A stretch of DNA of 64,000 nucleotides from Primulina eburnea (Eukaryota > Streptophyta > Magnoliopsida > Lamiales > Gesneriaceae), in the NCBI RefSeq assembly GCF_022965805.1, contig NC_133104.1, forward strand, positions 45,056,682 through 45,120,681. The letters are read 5' to 3'. Within the stretch, counting starts at the first letter, position 1; the number at the start of each line of letters is the position of its first letter. Shown here one piece after another: positions 48,868-60,597 of this stretch. The notes under the pieces were generated by a model that did not search any database, had not been told where the DNA came from, and worked only from the letters and a program-made list of their open reading frames with translations. Position numbers and translations under genes: made by a program.

Positions 48868-51800
48868 CCTATGACTTGTAAAATTTGAAGGATCAATTCC
48901 AATGGACTTGTAATAAGTTTTTTCTGCATTTTCTAACCGATTTTTGAACATTTCCCACTCCCTTGTACACCTCAATCTCACCTAGAACAAATAAAACAAA
49001 AACCAAATTGAATTATTGGGTAATACACATACATACATACATATTGGAGCTAAAACGACAATCAAGGATTAAGATCAAGACTGCGAGAGCAAAACGTACG
49101 GAGTTATAAATATATTCACAGTTGTCAAAGTAAGGCATGTTCTGGTTAACAGGTCCAGAATTGTTAAAGAAGTATGAATGCGTACCCCTTGCCATGGAGC
49201 TTGTCCATTCTCTGCCATCCCCTGTCATAAAATGAGACCGGGTTAAGTTGAGTCACGTTTACGATTCTGATTAAGTTGTAAAATTATAATGTTGTTTTAA
49301 AGCATAGAGCTTAAGCTTTTTTACCTGGTCTCCTAATGAAGGAAGAGTTTTGTGAACAATCCATTGGGCATCAACAACTCCGATTTTTTCATGAGCAGGC
49401 TACAATGAAAGCATATATATAGTCAGATGCCAAAAAAATATTAGACCCAAAAAAAGAGGTCCATTGAAATGGTAAGAGTCGTATTGCCACACAGAGACGA
49501 GACCGACCTCAACACATTTTTGGAGGGCAAAATCGAGACCCCATCCATGGACCAAGTCATTCTACAATAAGAATATGGAGGCAAGTAAATAAAAAGACTA
49601 AGGGGGAAATGAAGTGATTTGAGGATTCATGAAAAAGTAATGATTGCAAAACATTTACAACAATTACCTGAATCAAATGCCATGCACAGCGCCATGCCTC
49701 CCGAGAAAAGACAGGAGCCATGATTTCTACAAACCTTTGTTAGAATGCAAAATAAAATTGATATTAATAAGCTAAAAAGAAATACAATTTGATAATAAAA
49801 TAAATGGGTGTTGGAATTCTTACGCTGCACAGGGGGGCAACTGCTGGTTAGAACACCAGCCGGGCCTCTCCTTTACTTCCCTGTGTTTAAAAGAAAGTAA
49901 AAGAAGGATAATTTTAGACCTCACATCAAAAGAAATAAAGAAAATGTGGCCTTAAGATAGTGAGTGCATGGATTTTTTCTTACTTGTGAACTTCATGATC
50001 ACTTTGTCGTTTTGTCATTTCCCAAGTAGTTCTCCTAGTTGGCTCCAAACCCGGCTGTGAAATTTCTAAACCATGCTTCCTCACAAGTTTAATATATCTA
50101 GAATTCGCGGCACACAAAAGAAATGGTGTGAGTAAGCTGGCCAAATTTATGTCACAAAAGAATATGCTCACTAGACTCACTCTTCTGCGTTAAAATTTTC
50201 AACCCCGAGGTCTTCATCCCAAATAAAAATGTAGTCGTATGGTGCAACAATGTCTGGATGTAGAAACCTTTTAGCGTACCACCTTTTTATGAAATTCATA
50301 GATAAATTTCAACGTCAATAATTATTTCCTAGCACAATTTATTTACAAGTTTCAGAATTGATTAAAGATAATAATCATACCATTTTGTCTGTTTAATAGC
50401 ACTAACATGAATAGCTCGCTTGGACCACTCAAACTCATCCCATTCACTTGTTCGTCCATCATAATGAAATAAAAGAACGGTAAAATTCTCTGAAAACTGT
50501 AGCGACATAGTGAGATCAGAACATAGTTTAAGGGCTGTATAATAAAATTAGAAGTTCACCAACCTTTTTCACTGCTGCGTCAATGTTATTCTTTTGATTG
50601 TAACCAACCGTAAAGGCGACCAGATATTTTGGTTCGATGGCCAAGTCCTAATCAGTGATACGATAAAGATATCAAATTCAAGTTAACTGAACCAACAAAT
50701 TCAAACATATGATTTTAAGAGCATCCAACTGGCTCCAGTGTAAGTAATCTAAGCAAAGCCTTTCTTTTATCCATTTTACACTCGACAAAAATAATGGTAA
50801 TCAGTTGGAATACTTTCTCTATGGAGAATAAAGTGACGATTTTTTTGAGTACAAATCATCGCTGAACATCAGCTTTTTTTATCACTAATCTCACCATAGC
50901 ATACAACTTTTCTAATTTTTCGTATCAATTCTTTCTCCCCTCTTATGCTAATGATCCCATTCTTGTTCGATAACATGAAAGTTCCCATTCATATTGAGGG
51001 CCAACTATATAGACTAGACAAGAAGTTGCTATCGACATAAGCAACATCATTCAAAATCTCGACGGTGAATCAGTTCCTCAGTTCAAATGGAGACACTATT
51101 AATAAGAAACCAAAACAGAGAAGTGTGACATAGGAAAGTAAAATGCTCACCTCACTAGGTAATCCCCATAATCTCCGGAGATAGAGATCTGACTCAGATG
51201 CAACAATGGCCGGAGGCAATCTTTCTGCTCCTTTTGGATTTGATGGGACCCAAATCTAAAACACAATAAGTTTATAAAACAATGTTATCAGAAACTTTTG
51301 AAAGTGTTATTTTACTAGTACAACAGCAAGGATACAGGCATTATGTACTAGTACAATAGCAAGGATACAGGCATTATGTAGATACATTCACCAAGCCGAA
51401 TTTTTGTTTTTGGGTGCCAAACTGGGGGAACATTAAAAATGACACTTTTTTGTATCTCGGTAAACCATGATATCTCTGCCACAAGATATCCTCGATTACA
51501 TTAACCAAATAAATAGATATAAAAGATTACAATAATTTGAATTATACATAACATAAATGTATAGTTATCTCGATTAGCAACAAAGATTATACCTTTGATA
51601 AATCCTTTGTGGTTTGATTTGCAGAAGAATTGTTCCCAACATTCGTTGGCGTATGCTGAGAAGTAACAGTTGCTTGGGTAGAGTTAGCTAAACTTTTGTT
51701 CCCAATTATTGTAATATCATGAAGGATAACGGAGGTGATATTTAGCTGCCAAATAACAAAATAGAATTAGTAGTCACACAAAATACAAAGCATAGATTAG

Positions 51801-52111
51801 CACAGGGCAGTAAATTCAATCAGTCATTTCGCAGAGACATGAACATTTTCCATACCTTTGTTAAGGGAAGTGAAGGAAAGGACACTCCTATAAAGAAGCC
51901 AAACATGATACCGACACTGATCGTAATGAAAATCCTCATAGTTTCGTTTGGTTTGTTGACAAGAGTGCTGAAAGAACAAGATCGAAAGCTATGTAACAAT
52001 CTCCTCACATACAAAATTGAAGGCGTTTTCCACTTGCCTAATGTAACCAAATGATACATACCTACGTGCAATATTCCCCTTTCTATACAGCATGTCAGAT
52101 TCCATATTCAT
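48865..52111 (-). CDS. DUF707 membrane-anchored protein
   Basis: Plant DUF707 family; annotations often call it lysine-ketoglutarate-reductase trans-splicing related, but no activity is proven. The fold and a D-x-D-like WDEDLGVE motif suggest a glycosyltransferase-like protein. Fourteen exons on the minus strand: 52111-52062, 51967-51856, 51745-51593, 51255-51151, 50647-50564, 50496-50381, 50282-50181, 50097-49984, 49880-49824, 49734-49668, 49561-49508, 49399-49325, 49221-49186, 48981-48865. They join to 413 residues, all GT-AG. A signal anchor lies at about 29-50 (FITISVGIMFGFFIGVSF), giving type II topology. Then LPPAIVASESDLYLRRLWG, YLVAFTVGYNQKNNIDAAV, WWYAKRFLHPDIVAPYDYIF, IKLVRKHGLEISQPGLEP, FVEIMAPVFSREAWRC and NDLVHGWGLDFALQKCVEPA. 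All conserved blocks are present. A second ATG two codons in is an alternative start. Confidence 0.94.
51314..51379. repeat. 33-bp tandem duplication in a DUF707 intron
   Basis: Units 51314-51346 and 51347-51379 differ at one base. It lies in intron 3 and has no effect on the coding exons. Confidence 0.9.
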
Positions 52112-54099
52112 AGTTTAGAGGCTGCTTTACATTTCCCAATTAAGCTTCAAGCAAACACTCTGCACAAAGAAAGTGCAGATATGCTTTCACAGAAATACAA
52201 AAAACAATCGAGAAGGATATATTGAAATCGCAAATATAGGTAGAAACTAATTACTAACTTAAAAGCCCGTACTGTTGATTATAATACAAGAGGTCCCTTC
52301 TAAGAGCAAATATTAGGAGCAAAAAACGATTACCCCCACATGCCTATCGCTCCACAATTAGCTCCACGGACCATTTTTAAACAAGCAACAAAGCACATGC
52401 CACCCTTTGATATTCTCAATAGTTGACTTTTATACAAAGATCACAACTTTGATATGCCCGAAAAAGCAATCCACATGGTGAAAAACCTTTGACTATTTCA
52501 ACCAATAACAGCTTATACTCGTCAAAGAATCTAATATTTTTAACACAAAAATTATAATTGAAAAATTTGATATTATTAGAATTCAAACACGTAGAAACAA
52601 ACAACTGGGCTTTTCTTAAATTTAAAGATACAACGATACTTCGATAACATCGATGATATTTTTCATAAAGAAATGAACTTTGGCATTATCCGCATAAACA
52701 CGATACAATCACCTTGTACATGCGATTAAATCATCAAGCGTTTACGCCTGTATGGGGAAGCAAGAACCCGGAAATGATCTCGAGGATATTGCCGACAAAA
52801 GTCGGGGAACCACGACAAAGAAACAAGAAAACGTGGGGGACGAGCAGCTCTTTCAACGCATGAATTACGAATGGAGAAAACCGTTGAGCTAGGAGTTTTT
52901 CAGAGAACAGAAAGATGGTGAAATCTGTATGAAAAATAAAGGTCGGAGTCGGAGAAATCACAAGTAGACGAATTGATGTGCAGTCGGATATACGACTATT
53001 CTGAACAAGGTCAACCAGGAAAATTGTGAGCTTAATTAAATTCTTCAAGGTTTCACGCGCCGTGTAGAAATTTTTTAAATTTTATCTATGGTTTTGCCAC
53101 ATCAACAATATCGTTCAGTGTATTGACAAAATAATTTCTACATTAATACTATCTTATTGAATTAATGATCAAATATTATTTTTTATATTGTAAAACCGTT
53201 AATTTATTACACTCTTTTTTAATTAATGACAACATATTATATTTTAGTTTTTAAAAATATTGTTAAGTGTTTACATGCATAATATATCACACACATACGA
53301 CTTGTATACGTACTGCAATCCATAAAAAATATATATAGTCTATTTAAAATTTTTATTCAATCTATAATTTATACCCGGTCTTGTGCTGATTACCTCAAGC
53401 ATATACAGTCTATTTGAAAATTTATGTCATGTAGCTTTGAGATTTTTATGTTTCCGTTAGAGGATTCCACCGATAATGGTAATAAAAGTTCGTGTTGCAA
53501 CAAAAATTGGTGAAAGAACGACATTATGCTGGATTAGATTGTTGCATGTAACATACTCTGACCCCGTTCAAGACTCGGAAAAATAAACAAGAAGCTTCAT
53601 AATTCATGCGCCATGCCCAGTAATTATAATTTACACAACATAATTACAAAAGGCAAACAATAATGTTAATAAAAATCAGTCAAAGCGATTTGAAATCACT
53701 TGTTTTAGATATGACACTCTAAGACATTGATTTCGTATTTGTCGAGCCTTAGAGCACCTTTGCAAGCTTTATAAAGAATTAATAAAAAGAAAAGAAAAGA
53801 AAAAGAGACCAACTTCACTGAATACAGTGACCATTACACATTTTGATGCTACAGATTTTCTAAATGGTTTCTCTGAAAATTATCAATATATTGGTGGAAT
53901 AGAAATATAAAATATGTTATTTTTCATATACTCTTATGATAATGTTTTATTATGATATATGTTATAATCAATAGACTGGTAGAATATAAATGTAAAATAT
54001 TTTATTTTTCATATACTCATATGATAATATTTTATTGTATAATTATGATATGCGTTATATTTTTCAATAAATTACATATGTATTGTCAGTAATTTTTTT
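52112..54099. other. DUF707 upstream region and AT-rich spacer
   Basis: Holds the DUF707 promoter and then AT-rich sequence. At about 53894-54060 two related blocks (TTATTTTTCATATACTC..ATGATAAT) form a diverged local duplication. No gene recognised, and no 5' LTR matching the 3' LTR further on. Confidence 0.5.
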
Positions 54100-56758
54100 C
54101 ATTGCATTTTTGTTTTTGAAGTTCGAATATGGAAAATGCTATGAACAGAGCTAAATAAGGAACTAATCTCATGGAAGTTTGCATACCTGATAGTGGTACA
54201 ATGCATACTATTCTCCGAGATAAAATATATTTTGGAACAAAAACAATAGTAAATATAATATGAGGTCATGTAGACTTGATTAAAAGTTGTAGTAAAGCAC
54301 ATTTTTTGCTACCTAGTTGTACAAAATTTCTGATAAATGATGTTTTGTGTTCACCATAATCGAAAAGAAATTTGTTGAGTTTTAATGACATATATTCTCA
54401 TGGGTATGATAGTCAGAAAATAAATTAAGGAAATGAGAAATATACTTGTCTTACTGCATATAAATCAGCAAAGAAGTATGTAGTTGAAAAACTACCAATG
54501 CTCCCTACTAGATTGCATTATACATATGATAGTTGATAATTCTTCAATATTAATTCATTAGCATGACCGACTAGGACATCCTGCTTCAACAATGATGCGA
54601 AGAATTATAGAAAATACACATAGTCATCCGCTGAAGGATCAAAGATATTTCAAAATAATAAGTTTCAATGTAAAACATATACTCTTGGAAAACTTATTAT
54701 AAGACAATCACCAGCTAAAATACAAACTGAATCATCCATGTTTCTTGAACGTATTCAGGTGATATTTGTGGGCCAATTTATCCACCTTGTAGAATATTTA
54801 AATATTTTATGATATTGATCGATGTCTCCAGTAAATGGTCACATGTATATAATTATCAACTCGAAAATGTGGCATTTGCAAGATTAGTTGCTCAAATAAT
54901 AAAATTGCGGAATCAATTTTCCGATTATACAATCTTTAAAATTAGACTTGATAATGCTGATAAATTTACTTCCCAAACTTTCAATGATTGTTTTATGCCA
55001 ATGGAAATCACTATTGAGCATCATGTTGCTCATGTATATACACAAAATGAATTAGCTGAATCATTGATTAAACATTTACAACTGATTGCTAGACCAATGA
55101 TTATGAAAACAAAACTTCATGTTCTATATGGGGATATGCAATTTTACATGCTGATGAATTAATTCGCATCAGACTAAATGCATATAATAAATATTCCCCA
55201 TTGCAGCTTGCCTTTGGTAAAGAACCAGACATTTCTCATTTGAGAATTTTTGGATGTATGGTATATGTGCCTATTGCACCGCCTCAACGAACAAAATGGA
55301 TCTCAAAGAGAGATCAGAATTTATATCGGTTATGATAGCCCATCAATCATTTGATATCTTGAGCCTTAGGCATGCGACGTCTTTACAACATATTTTGTTG
55401 ATTGTCATTTTAATGAGAAAATCTTCCCAATGTTAGGAGGATAAAAGAAACATATCGAAAATGAAATTATATGGTATGCATCATCATTGTTATGTCTGGA
55501 TCCAAAAACTAAACAATATGAGCAACACTTAATGAAAAATGGATATGCAAACAATTCAATATGCCCTTGCATTTTCATTAAGAAAACAACATAAGGATGC
55601 GTAATTATTGTTGTATTTGTTGATGATTTAAACATCATTAGAGCGAATGAGGAAATTCAAGAAGTTGTGTTGTTCTTGAAGGAAGAATTTGGAATGAAGA
55701 ACCTTGGAAAAACAAAGTGTTGTCTGAGTTTGCAAATTGAATAAAAAAATGTGGAATATTTGTTCACCAGTCAAATTATACAGAAAATGTCCTTAAACGA
55801 TTAAGTACTCCAATGGTTGTTGTTAGATCATTAAACATAGAAAAAGATCAATTCCGTCTATGTGAAGATGATGAAGTTATTCTTGGTCAAGAAAGTATCA
55901 TATCTAAGTGTTATTGATGCCCTTGTGTATCTGGCAAATTGTACAATACCTGATATATCTTTTGTTGTAAATTTATTCGCGAGATTAGCTCATAACCAAC
56001 AAAAAGACACTGTAACGGAATTAAACATATATTCTGTATCTACAAGGAATGACAAACTCGAGACTTTTGTACTTAAAAGATACCAATCAAAGTATAATTG
56101 GTTATGTGATGCCGCGTCCTTATCCGATCCCCACAAGGCACATTCCCAAATCGGATATGTATTTATTCGTGGAGACATTGCAATTTCTTGGTATTCACAG
56201 AAACAAACACTCGTAACAACTTCATCAAATCACGCCGAGATTATTGTACTACATGAAACAAGCCGTGAATGTGTGTGACTAAAATCAATGACCCAATATA
56301 TTCAAATCTCATGCGGATTATTATTCAACAAGAAGACTGTGACACTATATGAAGATAATGTTGTACGTATTACTCAAATGAAAGAATGATACATAAAAAG
56401 CGACAGAACTAAACTTATTCTCCTTAAGTTTTTCGCATTCATCCAATAACTTGAAAAAAAAAAGATATTGATATTCTTTACATTCAATCAAGTGAAAACT
56501 CGTCAGATCTCTTTACAAAGACACTTCTTACGACAATATTCAGAAATCATATATATATATAGCATTGGGATGCACAACCTACGAAATTTGTGAAGATCGT
56601 TCATGTTAACATGAAGGGGAATTTACATGACTGAATATTTTTCTCTTACTATAGTTTTCATCCCAATATGTTTTTCCTACTAAGATTTTTAACAAAGCAG
56701 TATAAAAAACACGTAATGAAGACAATCATTGTATCATGATCATCATTAGAAAGGGGAG
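54100..56758 (+). mobile_element. Degenerate Ty1/copia retrotransposon internal region
   Basis: Pol remnants in copia order on the plus strand: protease-like IPDSGTMHTILRDKIYFG near 54184-54240; GAG-pre-integrase HDRLGHP at 54562; integrase-like pieces near 54800-55170 (FARLVAQIIKLRNQF, ITIEHHVAHVYTQNELAESL); FGKEPDISHLRIFGCMVYVP near 55210-55270; reverse-transcriptase-like VFVDDLNIIRANEEIQEV near 55610; VYLANCTIPDISFVVNLFAR near 55920; and RNase H-like DPHKAHSQIGYVFIRGDIAI near 56130. Many stops and frameshifts. A purine-rich tract (AAAGGGGAG) at about 56750 precedes the LTR. The gag end and 5' LTR were not found, so the copy is 5' truncated or very eroded. Confidence 0.88.
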
Positions 56759-56934
56759 TGTTGAAAAGAAGAGTTGTAAATATTGAAAATTATTGTGTAA
56801 TAATGTATGTAATGATGTATTTATTTTTCGATTATTTTCAAAGAAATTCTATAAATAGTTGTCTCAATTTGTGAAGAAAAAATACAATTTAGTGGAATTT
56901 TTTTTATAAAGTTTGTAGTTTAATATATTTTGTG

Positions 56935-57090
56935 GGGATAATGCCCATTTTCGTCCTTTTCGTTAACCGTTTTTCCCGTTTCAGTCCCTCGTGATTTTTG
57001 ACTGCTTAATTAATCCTTCATGTTTTCAAAATATTCCCGAATTGGTCCCTACCGTTATTCTGACGTTAAGGTTAACGTTGACTTGTGAAA
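56935..57090 (+). repeat. Left terminal inverted repeat
   Basis: Best-conserved part of the left arm; its reverse complement is found at about 58127-58278 with roughly one difference in ten bases. Confidence 0.8.
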
Positions 57091-58126
57091 AACGGTAAAC
57101 ATTAGCGACGGTTTTTCAAAAGCCGTCGCTAATTAGCGTCGCTACTATTTCCATAAAATAAATTTTAAGTTTTTTTTAAAAAATTATTAAAATTAATTTT
57201 TTTTATTTTATGAAAATATTAAACCGTCGCTAATTAGCGACGGCGTTTTAAACATCGTCGCTATTAGCGACGGTCTGTTAAACACCGTCGCTAAATAGCG
57301 ACGCTGTTTTAACGCGTCGCTAATTAGCGACGGTTTAATATTTCCATAAAATAAAAAAATTTAATTTGAATAATTTTTTAAAAAAAACTTAAAATCGGAC
57401 TATGCTAACAATATTAATGATCTTAACTAACACTTAAAAATTTACAAAAAATTAAAGCAAAAAAGTTTACCTTTTCAAATTAAACAATTTAACTTTTAAA
57501 TAAGTAAATTTATAAACCCACATATATATACATGTAAGGATTAAACAATTTAACTTTTAAATAAGTAAATTTATTTATTAATATAAATATTAAAAATAAT
57601 TTCAAATTGAATATGTTATATATGTCAATTAATTATTGGTTCAAAAAAATTAATAAAAAATCACATGTTATAGTTAAGTACAAAATTTATAAAATTCTAT
57701 TAAAAAAAATCTACAAAAGTCTATAAAAGTCTTGCAAAAAATCTACATAAATCCACATAAATCTGTTTATAAATCTGTGAGATTCCATAAAAGTCAATAA
57801 AAATTTATCAAATCCATAAAAGTCTATCATTTAAAAAAGTCATTAAAAGTCATCAAAACTCTGAATTGAATACACCCCACTTAAAATTTTTCTCTCTTAC
57901 ACGATTTTAGTTTCGACTTAGGTTAAACTTTTTCGCTTTAATTTTTTGTAAATTTTTAAGTGTTAGTTAAGATCATTAATATTGTTTTCATAGTCCGATT
58001 CTAAGTTTTTTTTTTTACATTATTATTTTTTTTTATTTTATGAAAATATAAACCGTCGCTAATTCGCGACGAAGTTTTGAAAACCCGTCGCCAATTAGCG
58101 ACGGTTTTATAAAACCGTCGCTAATG

Positions 58127-58278
58127 TCAAGTCAACGTTAACCTTAACGACAGGATAACGGTAGGGACTATTTCGAGAATATTTTGAAGACATGAAGGAT
58201 TAATTAATCAGTCAAAAATCATGAGGGGCTGAAATGGGAAAAGCGGTTAACGAAAAGGACGAAAATGGGTATTATCCC
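58127..58278 (-). repeat. Right terminal inverted repeat
   Basis: Mirror of the left arm, containing GGTTAACGAAAAGGACGAAA and AACGTTAACCTTAACGAC as the most obvious matching blocks. Confidence 0.8.
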
Positions 58279-58596
58279 TATTTTGTGAGTTTGAGATTTA
58301 CATTTTAACATAAATTTTTATTTTTAACAGTTTAAAATAATATAACTTTTCAATTTTGTAACATAAATTAATTTATTTTAATATGAATTAGTATATAATT
58401 ATTTTTATATCACTCTTGTCAATTTTAAAAAATATATGTAGAGTTTACCCCTTGAATAAATAATAGCATGGCATGTAAGTAGAATTTGTGGATCATGGTC
58501 ATCTCGGCCTTAGGAGTTTGGACAAAACCCTCGGAAGCCCAATTGAAATCGGCGCATTAAGTTTGAAAACAGGGACCTAAACCCTGCGTAAGAGTT

Positions 58597-60597
58597 ATGA
58601 TTCACTCATTGGCGAAGCGATCATCGGCGCCTCTCTACTGTTGTCCGAGCGGCATTCTGAATTCAGCGAGCTCGCAGCTGCGACAATGGAGGGGTATCCG
58701 AGTTAAAGTGCTGAACAACAATTTGGATCAAGCCTTACAGGTGCTGCAGCGGAAGATGCAGTCTAGTGGGATCGAACGGCTAATAAAGAACGAGCAAGTA
58801 CGCCACATCAAGAATTCCGAGAAGCGTGTTCTGGCTAAGAAGAATCTGGAGCGCAAGATTCGTGGACAGGACCTCGCTCGCAAGCTCAAAGCGATTCTCG
58901 TTCAAAAAGTCAGGTAAAATAAATCAAAAGTTGTGATCTTTGTGATATCACTTGATCGTTACTCTTTTCACACGCATTTATGTGTTGCCAATATTTCGCA
59001 AAATGCCCCAGTGCAGTCAACCGAAAAATCTGTTAATGCAAAATTTTCCCCCAAAATATACGACGGGAATGGTGAATTTATTTTGTGTAGGTATTAGTCT
59101 GATGAATTCAAATATTTTCTGGTAATTGGAGAAAGTTAAAGGATGCCGCTACTACGAGAATTGTGCTTTCAGTCAAAAACGTGGTTTCTGTTATGAAGCT
59201 GAAAAGCTGAGGATGATATTCTGTGAATGATAGGTAATTATGTTGCGTATGGTGCAGAATAAAGGATTGAGAGTTAGATTATTGTCTGAATTTCGTTTGA
59301 TTTACAATCTTGTGGTTGTAATTAGAAATGAAACTTTATTATGTGACTCTGTGTTAGAATGATAAATTCCGTTGAAGCTAATGTAAGTTCGGAGTTATTG
59401 TCCCAAAACAATAATAAGATAGTTCAAGGAATGCAGCTCTTGGGATGTTGTCTTGCAACAGAAGTTGTGTTTAGTATTTAGTCTATTACTTTGTATTCTA
59501 CATGAAACACAAGGCCTCCAAGTTTGGGGTTATTGTCTTAAAACATATATTGTAATACGTCCTTTAACATCCCATCCTCGAACCAAATTTTGTCTCAATG
59601 GCTTATAGCAAATTTGAGATTGCTCGAGTGAATAAACAGTAACCACCAAATTTGGAGGCCTTGTATTTCATGCAGAATATGTAACATCAAAATTTTCCGT
59701 TTGATCCCTCCATTCCATTGTGTGCTCAATTGTGTCAATTTGTAGATATTGTTGTTGAAATAGTAGGTTTACTGAATCTTAGTTGGAATTTTGACTGAAG
59801 CTATAGATGCTTGAGTTGCTAATATCCAACCTTCTTCGGATATTTGACTGAAAATTGGCATTTGGGAACTGGGAAATTTTATTTGCTTTCCTAACTTTTA
59901 ATGGGGAAATAAGGGACATGAAAGAAAAACTCAAATACTGAGCTAATTATTTGTGGAAATAAAATGTCCCACTGTGAATGGATGATGAACAGTCTCCTAT
60001 GTTGATCAACTAGCGGAGGCTACAATCATCCAGATATTGTTCACTATTTTTCGTTGATTATATTATTTATTTTACATATTTTTCCATTTGACACACTAGT
60101 GAGATGTGCCAAAATTTCTCGAACTTCACCTTACAATGGGATGTGCAGTAAGGGCTTAATGTCTTTCCAGGTCAATGAAGGTCGCATCTCAAGCAATTGT
60201 TTTAGATGAAATTGTTTTAAGTGTTGATATACTGTTTCTGTTCCTAGAACAAAGTCGACAGCCAGTGGTACGACTGAGATGAATGGTTGTCTGTCGTGAA
60301 TGTGCGGATAATGAGGAATTATCATATCTGTCACATAAATTTTACAATAAGCTTCCACAACTGCAGAGTTTACTGTGCAAATATGTAGTTTTGTTTGGAT
60401 AGGCAAATGTTATCGTTTTTTCCCTAGTTCAAGTTGTTTAAAGTTCCTGGTAAAATAAACTAGGGAGAGATAATCCACACTCACTGTTCTACTTCAGTTT
60501 CTAGTATCATATCACTCTATTCTTCAGTTATGCTCTCGTTCCGCTGTAATTCATTTTGGCTGACATATAATCATTTGTCGCTTGCAGGGGTCTTTAA
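58597..60597 (+). CDS. Mitochondrial-type ribosomal protein bS21
   Basis: Small ribosomal subunit protein S21, basic and helical, here with a short N-terminal extension that fits mitochondrial targeting (MIHSLAKRSSAPLYCC). Two coding exons: 58597-58913 and 60588-60597, joining to 108 residues. The bS21 core runs from about residue 33 (RGIRVKVLNNNLDQALQVLQ, then RKMQSSGIERLIK, HIKNSEKRVLAKKNLERKIR) to the tail. Exon 1 ends ...KAILVQKV plus AG. The 1674-base intron starts GTAAAA, and the second exon supplies only the end of an arginine codon, glycine, leucine and the stop. The resulting VRGL tail equals the end of the Arabidopsis homologue as I recall it. If unspliced, the frame stops at once (AGG TAA) and loses only GL. 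Localisation to mitochondria rather than plastid is inferred from resemblance. Confidence 0.9.
59491..59690. repeat. Inverted repeat (hairpin) in the bS21 intron
   Basis: 59491-59540 (core CATGAAACACAAGGCCTCCA) pairs with 59633-59686 (core TGGAGGCCTTGTATTTCATG); the arms extend about 40-60 bases with several mismatches around a spacer of roughly 90 bases. It could be a small foldback transposon or a small-RNA precursor; nothing else identifies it. Confidence 0.7.

Larger units (their letters stand above)
56935..58278. mobile_element. Mutator-like non-autonomous foldback element
   Basis: 1344-bp element with long terminal inverted repeats. The left end GGGATAATGCCCATTTTCGT and the right end, read in reverse, GGGATAATACCCATTTTCGT stay similar for roughly 150-210 bases. 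It is flanked by a perfect 9-bp direct repeat TATTTTGTG (56926-56934 and 58279-58287), the target-site length of Mutator-like elements. Inner blocks are also inverted (57361-57460 against 57930-58040), so most of the element folds back on itself. The interior has clusters of the palindrome CGTCGCTAATTAGCGACG and is otherwise AT-rich. No transposase frame. It sits inside the copia LTR and so inserted later. Confidence 0.88.
56759..58310 (+). mobile_element. 3' LTR of the copia element, split by a DNA transposon
   Basis: Starts TGTTGAAAAGAAG directly after the purine tract and ends ...TTTTAACA, giving the TG...CA ends of an LTR. Without the insertion at 56935-58278 and one copy of the 9-bp duplication, about 199 bases remain, a short LTR. 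Downstream edge inferred from the CA end; no partner LTR is available to confirm it. Confidence 0.6.

Noticed and set aside
49013..49228. 71-codon minus frame inside the DUF707 gene
   Set aside because: Out of frame with the gene; the real exon here is the 36-base exon 49221-49186, which gives GMAENGQAPWQG as in the family.
57100..57335. CRISPR-like regularly spaced palindromes
   Set aside because: Units are irregularly spaced, lie between transposon arms in a plant nuclear sequence, and have no spacers of constant length.
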